From NCBI GenBank assembly GCA_036936605.1, contig JAUPFV010000001.1:154661187-154725186 (forward strand): a DNA stretch of 64,000 nt. The letters are read 5' to 3'. A program made the translations under genes and the position numbers. Numbering within the stretch: the first letter of the stretch is position 1; every line of letters begins with the position of its first letter. Under the pieces are notes generated by a model. It was not told where the DNA came from. It did not search any database and saw only the letters and a program-made list of their open reading frames with translations. Shown here piece by piece: positions 1 through 12,300 of the stretch. The DNA comes from Limnanthes douglasii subsp. nivea (taxonomy: Eukaryota; Streptophyta; Magnoliopsida; Brassicales; Limnanthaceae).

Positions 1-323
1 AATATGTCTTGAAACTTGACTTTTTTGTGTAAAAAAATTAATTTTACATTTCTCTTGTCTTCTATCTTCAGTCTATTTCGTGTTCTTCATACTTTTCTAT
101 ACTTAATCGTCCATGTAGCCTTCTATAGTAGCATTCATTCAGCTTGTTGATCCATGCTTCCTTTATTCTTGTACTAATCATATCTTACTGTCTTCAATTC
201 CTTAGTATGTACTTTAATTCCTTCGGTAATTATCCTCATTCAGTTCATGTGTTTAGAAAGTTTCCTGCAAAAACATTTAAAGATATTGGTCAGGTATTGC
301 ATGCCTACAAGTTAGTAGCATGT
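1..323. other. 3' flank of LINE A, no gene seen
   Basis: AT-rich DNA downstream (in the minus-strand sense) of the RNase H end of LINE A. It probably contains the LINE 3' UTR. I could not find a clear A-tail or a target-site duplication, so the left border of the element is not fixed. Short reading frames here have no recognisable content. Confidence 0.4.
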
Positions 324-850
324 TCAAGTATTAATATCTCTTATATAGCCTACATTAAGGCTCTCAAGTAAGACAATAACACTCAGCTGAGGATCGAATT
401 GAGTTGGATTTAGAGAGCAGCCAGCTTGAGATTTAATTGTATGTTTTGCAATCCAAATAGCAGCTTCATTCTGCTCTCTATAAATATGTCTAATGATCAT
501 TGTTGATGCAATTAGATTTCTACAGCAATTTAGTAAAAGTTTGAAATACCAAAGGGATTGCCCTTTACCTAATATATTAAACAGTATCTTTGAATCAACT
601 TTAATGTCAACATTTCTAATATTGTTTTGCTTACGGTATAACAATCCATCTAATAATGCTCGTCCTTCTACTGTTAAGGGAATATGTATGCCTAAAAGTG
701 TTCATCTAGCATACAATGCTTCACCCTTATTATTTCTAAGGATAAAACCATAGCTAGCCTCACCATTTGTCAGACATGAGGCATCGCAGTTGAGTTTATA
801 TCTATTTGATATTGGGGGATTCTATTTAATATATAGGCAGTGCTATTTAA
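324..850 (-). pseudogene. LINE A RNase H domain, broken
   Basis: The minus-strand translation shows the plant LINE RNase H pattern. A start of the type KLNCDASCLTNGEASYGF lies near 800, then a hydrophobic strand with LLDGLL. The C-terminal helix region has IIRHIYREQNEAAIWIAK near 455-510, which matches the HxxREAN..ADWLA motif of these domains. The end of the protein, LLESLNVGYIRDINT, matches the C-termini of LINE B and of the LINE tail at 40.2 kb, so all three belong to related families. Stops occur near 690 and 835. The domain would remove RNA from the RNA-DNA hybrid made by the element; here it is a relic. Confidence 0.75.
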
Positions 851-1099
851 TAGCTAAGTGATTAATGCAGTGTATATCATTAGCTATTCTAGTATCTCTT
901 GTCCAATGCTTTGGTTTAAGAGCTTTTAAGGAATCTATTGAAGACATTATATGTAATACATGTTGGATAATATTTTTAGAGCTAGCTTTAATGGTTTAAT
1001 GTTTTGAATTGTTTCTAGCTTTCCATAAGGCCCATACTATTACTGAAGGTATTATCTATCTAACATGCATTTTCTTTATTGAAGAGAGAAACCAGGTGT

Positions 1100-1790
1100 T
1101 TATAATATGATTAAAAGTCATTATTGGCTTATCCTGATTCCAAATAAGTATAAAAAGTGTAACCAAACATTCCAAGCTATAGGGCAGGAGACAACAATAT
1201 GATTCACACTTTCAGCATTTAGACAACGTTGTATTTGGAAGCTAGCTTAAAACCTTTTTTGCATAATTGGATCAATTGGCATTAAGTTATTCATTACCCT
1301 CCATAATGTGAAAGAAAATTTAATTGGAGTTAAGTTGTTCCAGATTTTCTTAAGGACAGTTTTTTTTGACTCTTTTGTTCTAATATCATTCCATGTATGT
1401 TTTAAAGAGTAGTTACCTGTTGGTGATACATTCCAAAGAGCAATATCATCTTGATTAATGTTTAGTGAAATATTTGTAATCCTATTAATACCTTCTTCTA
1501 AGACATGATCATTTAATTTAGGTATGTTATGTTCATTATTTTGCCAAAATTATGATATATTTATTTGTCTATACCATGTATTATTCAGGTTTGGGGTCAA
1601 GGTGATTAATGGTTGGGAGTGGCTCCATTTATCGGGCCAGAAACCAATATGTCCTTTTCCAGTTTGCCAAAAGACATAATGTTCAGCAGACTCTTTAAGT
1701 TTGTATATCATTTTCTAGACTTTTGGAATTTAGTTTTTTTTATTTGTTTGTAAAGGATTAATATTTGGGTAATATATTGATTTCATTAGC
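1100..1790 (-). pseudogene. LINE A RT zinc-binding (zf-RVT) region, broken
   Basis: The minus-strand translation contains WPDKWSHSQPLITLTP (about 1650-1600). It is followed by KIWNNLTPIKFSFTLWR near 1330 and by a cysteine-poor copy of the CxxC..HxxxxC motif ending VSCPIAW near 1170. This segment lies between RT and RNase H in plant LINEs. The first cysteine region is interrupted by a stop. It has no function now. Confidence 0.7.
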
Positions 1791-2273
1791 TTTTCCCATA
1801 ATGAATTATTTTCCCTCAGTGTAAACCAGAGTTTAAATGTTAAAGTTATTTGAATATCTTATATTTTTCTAATTCCTAGTCTATTTTCATCATAAGGTTT
1901 ACATATTCTTTTCCATTCTAACTAGATAGGTTTTTAGCTCATTTTATCCCCATAAGAATTTATTTAGCATGGTCTAGATTCTTTTAATTATATTTTTGGG
2001 CAATTTAGTATTTTGCATATAGTATATTGGAAATGATAGGAGTTCTGATTTTATGAGAATCAGTCTCCCACCAAAGGAAAGAGTCTTAATATTCCATTCT
2101 TCTATTTTGTTTCTTATTTTATCAATAAAATGAGCAAATTAGATTAAGTATTTTGATTTATGAATAGATATCCATAGGTATTTAAAATGTAATATACTGT
2201 GTTTGAAACCTAAAGTGTTTTCTAGTTCAATTTGTCTAATTCTTTCATTTGAGGATGTGAGATAAATGTAGTT

Positions 2274-3340
2274 TTAGACTTGTTTATATATTTCAAGAAA
2301 ATTACATAATTTTTGGATATTATTTTTGGATCCATTAGTGAAGATGATCACATCATCAACGAATGCTTGACTAGGTATTGGTATAGATGCTCTTGAGTTA
2401 AATCGCATTGAAGGGTAAAGGTTGTTTAATATCTTTATTCTTCTTAAAATGAATTCCTCAGCAATGATAAACAAGTTGGGTAATAAAGGATCACCCTGTC
2501 TGATATCATTGCTAGCTTTAAAAAATCCAAAAAGGCAGCCATTGATAATTATTGAATATTGTACATTTTCAATACAAGTTTTTATCAAGTTTATAAACTT
2601 TTGATTGAAACCACAAGCTAACAATATATTGTATAAGAATTAGAATTCTAATTTATCAAATGCTTTTGCCATGTCTAAGTTAATTATTATGTTATCACCC
2701 ATTGTTTTTTTTGCTTAAGTCATGAGCTAATTCTTATGTAATTAGAATGTTTTCATGTATGTTTTTTTTTTCAACAAAAACTCATTGTTCTTTTGATATG
2801 ATTAAGTGAAGTATTTTGGCAAGTCTAAGGTATATAATCTTTGAGAGTATTCCATTGAATATTGCACAAAGACTAATGGGTCTAAATTCTGTCCAATCTT
2901 TTGGTGAGCTGACTTTAGGTATTAGATATATTACCGTAGCAAATATGCCTTTAGGATAGGAGATATTGTTAAAATATGCTATAATAGCCTCAAATAAGTC
3001 ATATTTTATCATAGTTCGTCATTCTTTAAAGATTGATACACTTTGTGTATTAAGATTGATAATTGAATTGTGAATTTCTTCCATTGATGGATCTTTTAAA
3101 AGCATTATGTTATCTTGCTAAGTAAATATCTTAGGGATAATATTATTAATAGGGTTATATTCTATATTAGGATATTTTTTACAGTTTAAAATGTTATCAA
3201 AATAATATTAGTTTTTTTTTATCTTCAACCCATTCATTATTAATTTTTATCCCATGTATTCTGTTTCTCTTTTTCCTCTTGTTAACAAAGTTTTGAAAAG
3301 CCTTGGTATTTCTATCACATTCTTTGATACAAAAAATATT
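2274..3340 (-). pseudogene. LINE A reverse transcriptase, broken
   Basis: Three pieces of a LINE reverse transcriptase are visible on the minus strand. The N-terminal linker has the typical RKKRNRIHGIKINNEW segment near 3270. The fingers have DWTEFRPISLCAIFNGILSK (about 2910-2850). The palm has INLDMAKAFDKLEF near 2660, RQGDPL near 2500, and FVDDVIIF near 2360-2340. The last motif is the catalytic FADD box with alanine replaced by valine, but both aspartates are kept. Stops and frameshifts separate the pieces. Confidence 0.8.
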
Positions 3341-3479
3341 TTATTAAATATTTAAATATTAAAGGAGATCTAAGTGTCCAAAACTAAATTAATTTTTTTA
3401 TTATCCAAAAGTAAATTAATATTAATTATATTTGTTCAAAATTATTAATTACTATTTAATATTTTCTTTAACCAAGATT

Positions 3480-4430
3480 AGTTTATTTGATTCTTTATTT
3501 TCTCGCATTATAAAATCGATAATCAAATACCCTAAAATCAAAAAATCGTAATCGTGTTTGAACAAAAACTATCATAAATTTCAATCATCTTGCCAAAGCT
3601 GGAAACTACAAGTACGATTGCTTTTTCAAATCGATTAGCTAAAGTACTTTAATTTAAGTTTTGCATATTTTTTTTGATTTTTTAAATTGGAAGGTTCACG
3701 TTTTTATACACGATTTAATACTTTTATTAAAATATAAATTGATATGGTAGGTGTGGCGTTTAACTCACTGAAATCATTGAATTTCTTTTGTCTAAGTTTT
3801 TATGATTTTTGAACCATTATGTGTACCAATTGATTTGTTTGGTGTATGAACTGATTGGTAGGTTGTTTATTTGTACTTATGTTAGATATTGTTTAGGTTA
3901 TCAAACATTATTTTTTTTTTGTTTTTTTTATATTTAGAATATTAAGTTTGTAAAAAACATACACTTGCTGGGCGAAGGAGACGACATAAGCGCGAATTGC
4001 AAACACATGTAAATTTAAATGCGAATCATGAATTAGGGTAAAAATCACGTGATTCATAAATTCTGATGTAAGCATGACTTGTGAATTATAGTATGACCGA
4101 AAATGTGAATCACCTATGTGTTTATGAAAACTATCACGAATCGTGAATGTATGTATAAAATACAAATCACGCATATATATATATATATATATATACACAA
4201 TGTGAATCTGTAACATGTACATATAAAATGGGAATAAAAAATGCACCTACTAAAACTAACGTGAATCACGAATAAGTTAATGTCTATCTATGCTCGTTGA
4301 TTGCAAATTGTGAATCATTTTGAATATCTGAAACGTGGATAATTATGATTATGTTAACGCTAACCATCAACTAATTACTAATTATAAATCTTAACTACAT
4401 GTATTCAATGCCCAAACATGTCTTGTGTGT
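3480..4430. repeat. Dispersed non-coding repeat R1, copy 1
   Basis: This block matches 41520-42350 along its whole length, in the same order. Both contain the words ttcaaatcgattag, ttaactcactg, gaaccattat and gatgttagatat, then a stretch rich in GAATCACGAA-type words, then an (AT)n run. Identity is moderate by eye, with many small indels. It has no reading frame of interest, no clear terminal inverted repeats and no LTR signature, so its class is unknown. A non-autonomous Helitron or an old DNA element is possible. Confidence 0.65.
4173..4195. repeat. (AT)n microsatellite
   Basis: A perfect run of about 11 AT units inside R1 copy 1. The matching position of R1 copy 2 also carries an (AT)n run (42173-42195), so the simple repeat was already in the ancestor of both. 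Confidence 0.9.
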
Positions 4431-5929
4431 TCATACTAAATGAGAAAACTTCAATCCTTTTTACTAGTCATTTTGAAGAGTTAGAAGTTATGGTTAATCT
4501 TGTTTTCTCAAAGTGGAAGAAGATATTTAGACGAAATTTCCAGTTATTCTACTTATGAAGTGAATATAAGAATTATTTTTGAAGTAATGATAATGTTTTT
4601 GGTATGCTATCATTATCGATCTGAAAGGTTGTCCATCTGTTAATATAGACATGGTTATGGACCTGATTCATCGATGGACACCTAAATAAACTACTTTAAG
4701 TTTATTTGAAGTTTCAAAGAGCAGGTGGTTATTTGGGAAAAGTTGGCTAGTGGGGTAAGTAGTTTGGGGATTAGTTTTGGTGGCCATAAGAAACAATAAC
4801 TTGCCATTATTTGTTGGGTTGATGAAATTACAGGTGTTCTGAAGGATTTTTAGGAATGAGATGCATCTTTAAAATTAGTTTTATCTCGTAGCGAAGTAGA
4901 GAATAGTTCGTTCTTTAAGTATTTCCATAATAAAAAAAATCAAAGATTACTGTTAATTGCTAGAATAATATCTTGAAGGGATATCCATGAAGACTACTAA
5001 ATCACTTGATACCTCTATCGGTTTTATGGTCATGAAAAATATACTGGACAATATAATCGTGTGATTGTTTTTAGTAAAGAAAGTAAAAAACATTTATCAT
5101 TGAATTTGATTTCTAAAGAGAGATAAAGGTGTTAGATTCAATAATTATGTGACACCCAAAAATTTACAATCGTTTGTAAAGAACAAATATAATTTAGATA
5201 TCTCGTGTTAAATTTTATGGATTGCTTTACATAAAGCTAAGAAAGTTTTTTATTGAGATAGTTTTAATTTTTTTAGTCTAGTTAAAGTTTACTTCAAATC
5301 TCTAAAGAGCATTGATATAGGGAGTTATCATTCCCTTGGATATACTCCTGAAATTACCTGTTCAAACGTTACATCGTTTCATTTGGGTCTTGTACCCAAG
5401 GTTTTCACTATTGTCATTCACTTTTATTCATTGATGAATTTGTTTTGACAAATAAACATAAAATACTATCGATGTGTGCAGTGGCGTAGCCAGGATTTGA
5501 TCCTTATGGGGTCCTGGTTATTGTTGAAAAATAAAATAACATAAAATAGAATTTTTAAAGCTTTTATCCACTACGTTTGTTTACTTTTTTGGTTTGTTTG
5601 GTTAACTAGTGTTTTTTTATTTATGAATCCCTTATGTATTGGTTATTTTCTTTAGTATTTTGTCAATCTATAATCATGAACACCAGGGTTATCGAGCTTG
5701 ATAATGGTGCATCACATTTAGATCTTTTTATCTTAGTTTTTTACTTATATTCGTATAATGTGTGCACATTGACACGTCTTTGATTGTGTTGAGATCTGTA
5801 GGATTCAAGAAACTGGAAATCTATGATATAGTCAATGTTCTTGAAAGTGTTGGAGACAAATCTATGATATAGTTAATGTTCTTGAATTTAATTTACTTAG
5901 ACTAGTGTTGGAGTTAGGTTTTTGTTAAA
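4431..5929. other. AT-rich intergenic DNA, no recognised gene
   Basis: No reading frame or protein motif is recognisable. Near 5480 the word cagtggcgtagccagga resembles terminal sequences often met in plant hAT-type elements, but I find no partner end. Around 5813-5895 a segment of about 45 bp (tctatgatatag..aatgttcttga) is present twice in tandem. Confidence 0.4.
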
Positions 5930-6905
5930 CGTAAAAAATAATATATATGAAAAAGTTTAAACAATCTTTGAAAAATATATGTTTTATATTTATTTACTTC
6001 CTTAAGTTAGTGTTATCCAAGTTAGATTAGTGTTTTCGTTTTTATTTGTTTACTTAATAACTCTATTTCTATTCTAATTATATTAGATTAGTGTTTTCGT
6101 TTTTATTTATTTACTTAACTTCGTTGGATTAGTGTTTTCGTTTTTATTTATATTTATATTTATTTACTTAATAACTCTATTTATATTTTAATATAATTAT
6201 TTAACTTAATTAGATTGGTTTTTTTATTTATGTTTTTATTTATTTACTTAATAACTCTATATATATTTCGATATAATTAGATTAGTGTTTTTGTTTTTAT
6301 TTAATAACTCTACAAATTTAAAAAAAAATTTAAAAAATTTGAAAAATGAACGCTTTCAATTTGAAAGAATACACTAATTAGATTAGGTTTTTATTTATTT
6401 ACTTCATTAGAATAGTGTTATCCTTAAATATAAGAATTGTATTTATGTTTTTATTTATTTACTTCTTAATTAATTAGGATAGTGTTATCCATAAAAAAGA
6501 AGAAAGAACTATTTTTACGTTTTTATTTATTTACTTAATTAGGATAGTGTTATCCATAGATTAGTGTTTTTGTTTTTATTTAATAACTCTATTTATATTT
6601 CAATATAATTAGATTAGTGTTTTTGTTTTTATTTATTTACTTAATTTAATTAGATTCGTTTTTTTACTTGAATTACTTAATTTAATTAGATTGGTTTTTT
6701 TATTTGAATTTGGATTGCATTAAAAACAATGGTTTTAAGACAAATTTACAAAAATTTGAAAAATGAACGCTTTTAATTAAGGTTTTTATTTATTTACTTC
6801 TTAATTAGGATAATGTTATCCATAAAAAAGAAGAATTATATTTATGTTTTTATTTATTTACTTAATTAGGATAGTGTTATCCATAAATTAGAAGAAAGAG
6901 TAAGA
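5930..6905. repeat. AT-rich minisatellite
   Basis: The stretch is built from variants of a few modules: gattagtgttt(t/c)gtttttattta, tttacttaataactctatttatattt, and tttacttaattaggatagtgttatccata. They recur many times in changing combination, for example at about 6013, 6085, 6125, 6265, 6555, 6612, and with the tccata ending at about 6480, 6540, 6820 and 6880. Unit length varies with module order. No protein is encoded. Confidence 0.85.
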
Positions 6906-7043
6906 GCTCACCTATGGGTTCTAACCTCAACATTTTCCACTGGGATATGCTGTACTTCAGTGTTTTGTATGCTTATTAATACAATATATATATAAAAATC
7001 GTGGGTTCCTAGGCCTATGGATGTGTGCCATAGATACAAATGG

Positions 7044-7284
7044 AGCTAAAAATCATGGTTAGTCACTCGAGCTGGTCACTTGTTTCAAAAGTGCCACTTA
7101 TTTAATTTTTGTATCAAAACAGTCACTTTGTTTCACTCGTGGTCACTAATGTTGGTCTTTTATTTTCATTTTTAGTCACCACTAGTGACCATAAATGTAA
7201 AAAAATATAACTTGAGTGGCAATTCTGAAACAAATATAACTTGAATGATAATTTTGAAACAAGTGACTGATAAGTTTTTTAGCC
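7044..7284. mobile_element. Mutator-type MITE 1 (241 bp, 10-bp TSD)
   Basis: The element is nearly one long palindrome. The left end, agctaaaaatcatggttagt, pairs with the right end, which read in reverse complement is ggctaaaaaacttatcagt. It is flanked by the 10-bp direct repeat ATACAAATGG at 7034-7043 and 7285-7294. A target duplication of 9-11 bp with long inverted repeats is typical of Mutator-like elements. It encodes nothing and would depend on a transposase from elsewhere. Confidence 0.85.
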
Positions 7285-7312
7285 ATACAAATGGTAATGC
7301 TAATAAGTTTTT

Positions 7313-7580
7313 GGCTAAGAATCTTGGTTAGTCACCGGACTTTCTCAAGTGTATCAAATATGTCATTGATGTTTTTTTGTATCAAAACGGCCACTTTTGT
7401 TGGTTTTTTGTTACATCTATGGTCACTCACGGGTGACCACGGATGCAAATCAAGACAAACAAAAGTGACCACATATGCAAAATAAAACAAAAAAAAAATG
7501 ATTGTTTTGATACAAAAGAAATATCAGTGGTATTTTTGATACACATGACAAAGTCTGGTGACTAACCAAGGTTCTTAGCC
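7313..7580. mobile_element. Mutator-type MITE 2 (268 bp, 9-bp TSD)
   Basis: This is the same family as the neighbour at 7044. The ends are near-perfect inverted repeats (ggctaagaatcttggttagt against ggctaagaaccttggttagt), and pairing continues with gaps almost to the centre. It is flanked by the 9-bp direct repeat TAAGTTTTT at 7304-7312 and 7581-7589. The separate duplication shows that it inserted independently of the first element, about 30 bp away. Confidence 0.85.
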
Positions 7581-7589
7581 TAAGTTTTT

Positions 7590-8951
7590 AAACGTGAATG
7601 TAATATTGAATACAAAATATAAATCATGCAATACTGGTTGTATTAATCGTGAACCACACATATTAAGTAACCATAATCGCGAACCAATATCCATAAACTA
7701 CTAAGTGTTGAATTATGAACCCTTATATACGTATTATCATGAATTTCGAATATTAAGTAACCATAAATATGATTCACGATTTATACAATTTACGTAATAT
7801 TGAATTTGCACCTTATATAATAATAAATACGAATCATTATGTTATGTAAAACACAAATCATGATGCATATAAATTATTTTTAAATAAACGCAAATCGTGA
7901 ATAATATTTATTTTTTCAAATTTTTATTTACATCACATAATATTACACAAAAAATATGAATCATAATTTATGATATATGTTGGTTTTTGTATCATTTATA
8001 AAAATATCAATATACATACTCTTGTTAATGTTTCAATGTTTTCGTTGTAATATTCGATAATTATTCCATTTTAGATAAAATCCCTAACATACTCACATAC
8101 TCGTACGCCAAAATTAGTTGTTCCTGATTGCTGTTGTGAAATATTTCTTTGGTAATTTAACTTATATTCAAGATTTTTGTGAATAATTCATTTTTTGTAA
8201 AGGTATTTCAACTGCAAATGGTTGAGTCAAAACTGTTAGATTACGTGAATCACGAATTAATATCAAACGTTGATCAATAAGTAGTACTAAATGTAAATTA
8301 TGATGCGCAAGGACACTGTGTAGCGAATTGAAAATCATAATTTAATAAGTAAAGTGAATCACAAGGTAATATAAAACTTTAAACAAGAGGTAATAAGAAA
8401 TGAGAATCATGTTGTATATGAATAATTAGTTATTAATCGTGAACCATTATGTAATATGATTGCGAATGATGAGGAGCGTAATAACCATTGTGCAAGTGCG
8501 AACTTATGTGTAATGCAATTGTTAAAATTAAATCATTTACAACTATTAATGTTTTTTTTGTTTGATATGGTGTATAATTCAATTTTAGCACCATAAGATT
8601 ATAGTTTATTACATCTCATTCTTCAAGGTTTATTATCAACAACGAACAATATTTTATTCCATCTTATGGTGTTGGTGCATATTAGAAGGATGACATAACT
8701 ATAATCTTCATAATATTTACATCAAATATCATTAGCCATACTTGTAATAGGTTTCTCTTGTTGTATCAATTTTTGTATTTAGATTATGTTTTATATAATT
8801 TTTTTTGTTTTGATCATCAAAAGATGTTGAAAATTATATAGATTTTTACCACTGTATCTCATGAATAGTTATTGAATTTCCAAATCGTGTTAGTATCAAA
8901 GTTAGGTGAAGATGCAATACAAGTAGTTTATGAAAAATTTCCAGTCGATAT
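7590..8951. repeat. Non-coding DNA with repeated GAATCRYGAA-type words
   Basis: No gene. Words such as cgtgaaccaca, gcgaacca, tgaatttcga, aatcgtgaa and gtgaatcacga recur every few tens of bases (for example about 7655, 7675, 7890, 8245, 8350, 8440). The words are quasi-palindromic (CGTGAATCACG reads nearly the same on both strands). Spacing is irregular, so this is not a simple tandem array. The same vocabulary fills the inner part of both R1 copies. Confidence 0.5.
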
Positions 8952-9317
8952 TGATGAGGCATAAACCTCAATCAAATACCAAAAAGCTTTTAGGAAAGAG
9001 AGAATAAGAGAGATAAAAGAGAAATGAATAATATAAAATATTAAGAGAGACAAAAAAGAAAAAATATATAAAATATTTATGTATATAAAAGTTCATCCTC
9101 TTCTACTAAAAGTTCTTTTTCTATTTATACATGAGAGAGTTTGACCAGGCCCCAAAACCCTTCTCTCCACGATTTAATATCTATTTATTACATGCCAAAA
9201 CATGCTAACGTTCTAACTCCACCTTTATTGTTTATTTATCAGATATCAAAACGTGCTAACATGTCATTCTAACTTCACATTTATTACAATTACTATCCAC
9301 ATATTATATCATTATCA
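8952..9317 (-). mobile_element. Solo LTR (366 bp, 5-bp TSD)
   Basis: The block starts TGATGAGG and ends ATTATCA, giving the TG..CA borders of an LTR. It is flanked by the 5-bp direct repeat GATAT at 8947-8951 and 9318-9322. A TATAAATA box lies on the minus strand at 9129-9122, so the parent element pointed that way. No gag or pol lies on either side, as expected after recombination between the two LTRs of a full element. The family (copia or gypsy) cannot be told. Confidence 0.75.
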
Positions 9318-12300
9318 GATATAATCATCAATAACTTGTGAGACATGTTTTTAAAATTATAATCAATAAGTTATCAAGAAAGAATACATATTATATAATT
9401 TGAATCACGAATATGTGTATATAACAAACATGAATCACGAACATTTACATACAACCAACGTGAATTGTGAACCAAAATATAACACGTACTCAAATAGATA
9501 TTCTAAATGCGAATCAAAATAATATTGTTTACTTTGTAGTAAAGTTGGTCTTCATTGGCTACATGTATCAAATCACTCATACAAATTTATATTAAAGAAT
9601 TAAGAACTAACAATACTACTGTATCATCTTGTTTTGTGCCGTTCTGAATATTTGTTAATTTTTTGTATTCTTTGACGTAATTATTTTTGTTATTAACCTC
9701 TCTAGTATAATTCATCACACTCATGCACAAACCCAAATATGTTCTCATTAAATGTTTACGAATATATATTTTTTACAAAAATTATAACATGAAAAAGATC
9801 TTAGAATTGAGAATTACAAATGAATATGATAACTAAACGTGGAGCGTGAATGAAGATGAGAATGATGTAAGAATCTTAAATAAAGAAGAGAAGTTACCGT
9901 TTATCACCAATGGATGAGAAGGAATACAAAAATAATAATGAAGAAGATAAGTTAACACTAATCACCAATGGATGAGAATGAAATAATAATCGTGATGTGG
10001 AATAGTTTAATAAAGTGCGAATCATGGAAAAGGAAAAACAATGTGTAATTCTTGAATAAAGTTATAGAACAAGAGAGTGGAAGTAGAATTGTGAATAAAG
10101 ACGAGAAGTAATTGTGAATGTTAATTGAGAATGAAACAAAGAATATATAAATTAAATAAAAGGTTATTACAATTTCCCAGGAGTAAATACTTATCTTTTT
10201 TTACAAAACATAAGCTTTTGTGAAACAAATATATTTTTTATAAAACTTATGTATCATTTACCTTCAGTTAACTTCGTGGTTTACAACTTTTGATGCATCA
10301 TTTAATTGCTTATCATGGTCCTGGTTTTGAACCTTCACATTGAACTATACTTGGAGCGAGTCGTGAGCAAATGCATCTTTAATATATGTGAAGTAGTTCT
10401 TGTCTTACAACACCGTCTGTTTGCTGTGGAAACACCTTTATGTGATGAAATTTCAGAGCTCTATGCTTAATAGTTCTTTGTATCAACATAAAATTACTTG
10501 GATATGCAGCAGGGGTGATTTTCTTGAATCTATATGTAGTACAATGTGCATCAGTACTTCTTTGTTTTGAAGTGATGTTCCTTAGATGTGCATTAGATTT
10601 TTGTTTACGTGGAATAAATATAAATTTATCTTCTGTTTGTAAATTATATGTTGGATAATCTTTATCTTCCTCTAAATTAGTCATTTGACCTCTAATAGTG
10701 GCATTATTTTTGTATTCCACTTTTTTTTCATCTACTTCTACTTCTTCTTTTGAACTTCGTTCCTCTTCTAAGTAGGTCTATTTTTTACATGTCTTTGATG
10801 TAGATAAACATCATTTCACCCATGACATCACCAGACGTTGAGAAGATCAATGTTGAGAAAACTAACAATATAAGAACTATATCCACAAATGTTGCCCATT
10901 TCTCTCATTATCTTCTTATTGTTTTTGTTATTTTATTCTAAGACATAAGAAAACAAATAGAAATATCAGCTCACTACTTAAATTTTGAAAGGTGAACATA
11001 AAGTAGAATATAGACAAAATCGTGAATGAAGACTATAATATAGGGGAAAATCACTAAAAACTGAGAATACAGATGCAACTCATGAACTAAAATGATAATA
11101 TAGACACAAATTACAAAAAGATGATAAAATACACGCTAAAACGAATATGCACCCATAAATGTAAATTGTGTACTATATATACATATATAGGTAATGTGAA
11201 TATATCTAAATATAAAATGCAATTTCATAGATTTATCTTCAAATTTGGATTTTTTTTTGGTTATTCTTTGTTGAGTTTTTTTCTTTTTTGTGTCGAATAA
11301 ATATTCTTTGACAATTCTTGATTATACTACCTCAATGTATCATGGTTGTAACGTTTTTTGAGCATTTAACGATATTTCCTTGTTACTATGATCCAAACCA
11401 AATATGGTATTTATATGATTATTTGATAGTAGTACAAATTTGGAACCCCATTTGAAATCTTTTATTTTTATCGTAGGTCTTTACTATTTCAACTATTTAC
11501 TATTTCAACTATGATGTCCCAATCATTCATAGTATTTTTTTTTATCATTTTGATTATTATCATATCGTGTTTACCTTTTAAAAGGCATTAGAATGAGGTG
11601 TTTTTGTTGTTTCAATGTAAAGTTTTTATGTCTTGCATCTCTTTAATTGACGAAAATAGAAATGATCCAAAAAAATGATTTTCCCATACTCACTCTAACA
11701 AATAATAACGCAAATCATTAAAAAAATATGAAATGCCAAGCATGAACGACGCATAAAGTATAAAGCGTAAATCGTGAACAACAATCGAAACATATAATCT
11801 ATAAAGCGCGAAACGAGAATGATACATAATATATAAATCACCAACCCTTGTTAAATTAGAATTTCAAATTGCAAATCAAATTTTTTTTATCAAATATATA
11901 TTAAGAATTACTACGCGAATCGTGAATAAAGCTTAAAATTGTAACACGAATCGCAAACTATCCTTAAAACTGAAACACACCATCGAATAACCAAACTTTC
12001 AAAAGATATATCTTTAATCCCAAAATATTGTATTGAAAACAACATGTACTTGAATCGATAACAAACATCATTTATAATCCTTTAAAATCAAAAAAACTTA
12101 CTCACCAAACTATAAGCCAACTAAAAGTTGACATCACCGATTTTGAAGTTAGGTTTCCTTACAAAAATTGGCAACACTGAAAAATTGCATGAATTATTAC
12201 CACCGAATAATTAATACCTAAATATAAGATGATTGAAAGTTAAAATTGTATTAGTCGCAAGAATCTGTCTCGCTTAGAAGGAGAAAAAGAAATATAAAAT

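Larger units (their letters stand above)
324..3345 (-). mobile_element. LINE A: decayed 5'-truncated plant L1-type LINE
   Basis: Read on the minus strand the order is the end of the EN-RT linker (about 3340-3180), reverse transcriptase (3012-2274), RT zinc-binding region (about 1790-1100) and RNase H (about 850-324). This is the usual ORF2 order of plant L1-like elements. Upstream of 3345 the LINE similarity stops, so the endonuclease and ORF1 are missing, as expected of 5' truncation during target-primed reverse transcription. The frame is broken by many stops and indels, so the copy is old and dead. Confidence 0.8.

Noticed and set aside
3908..4246. 112-aa minus-strand frame
   Set aside because: Low-complexity translation across an (AT)n run inside repeat R1.
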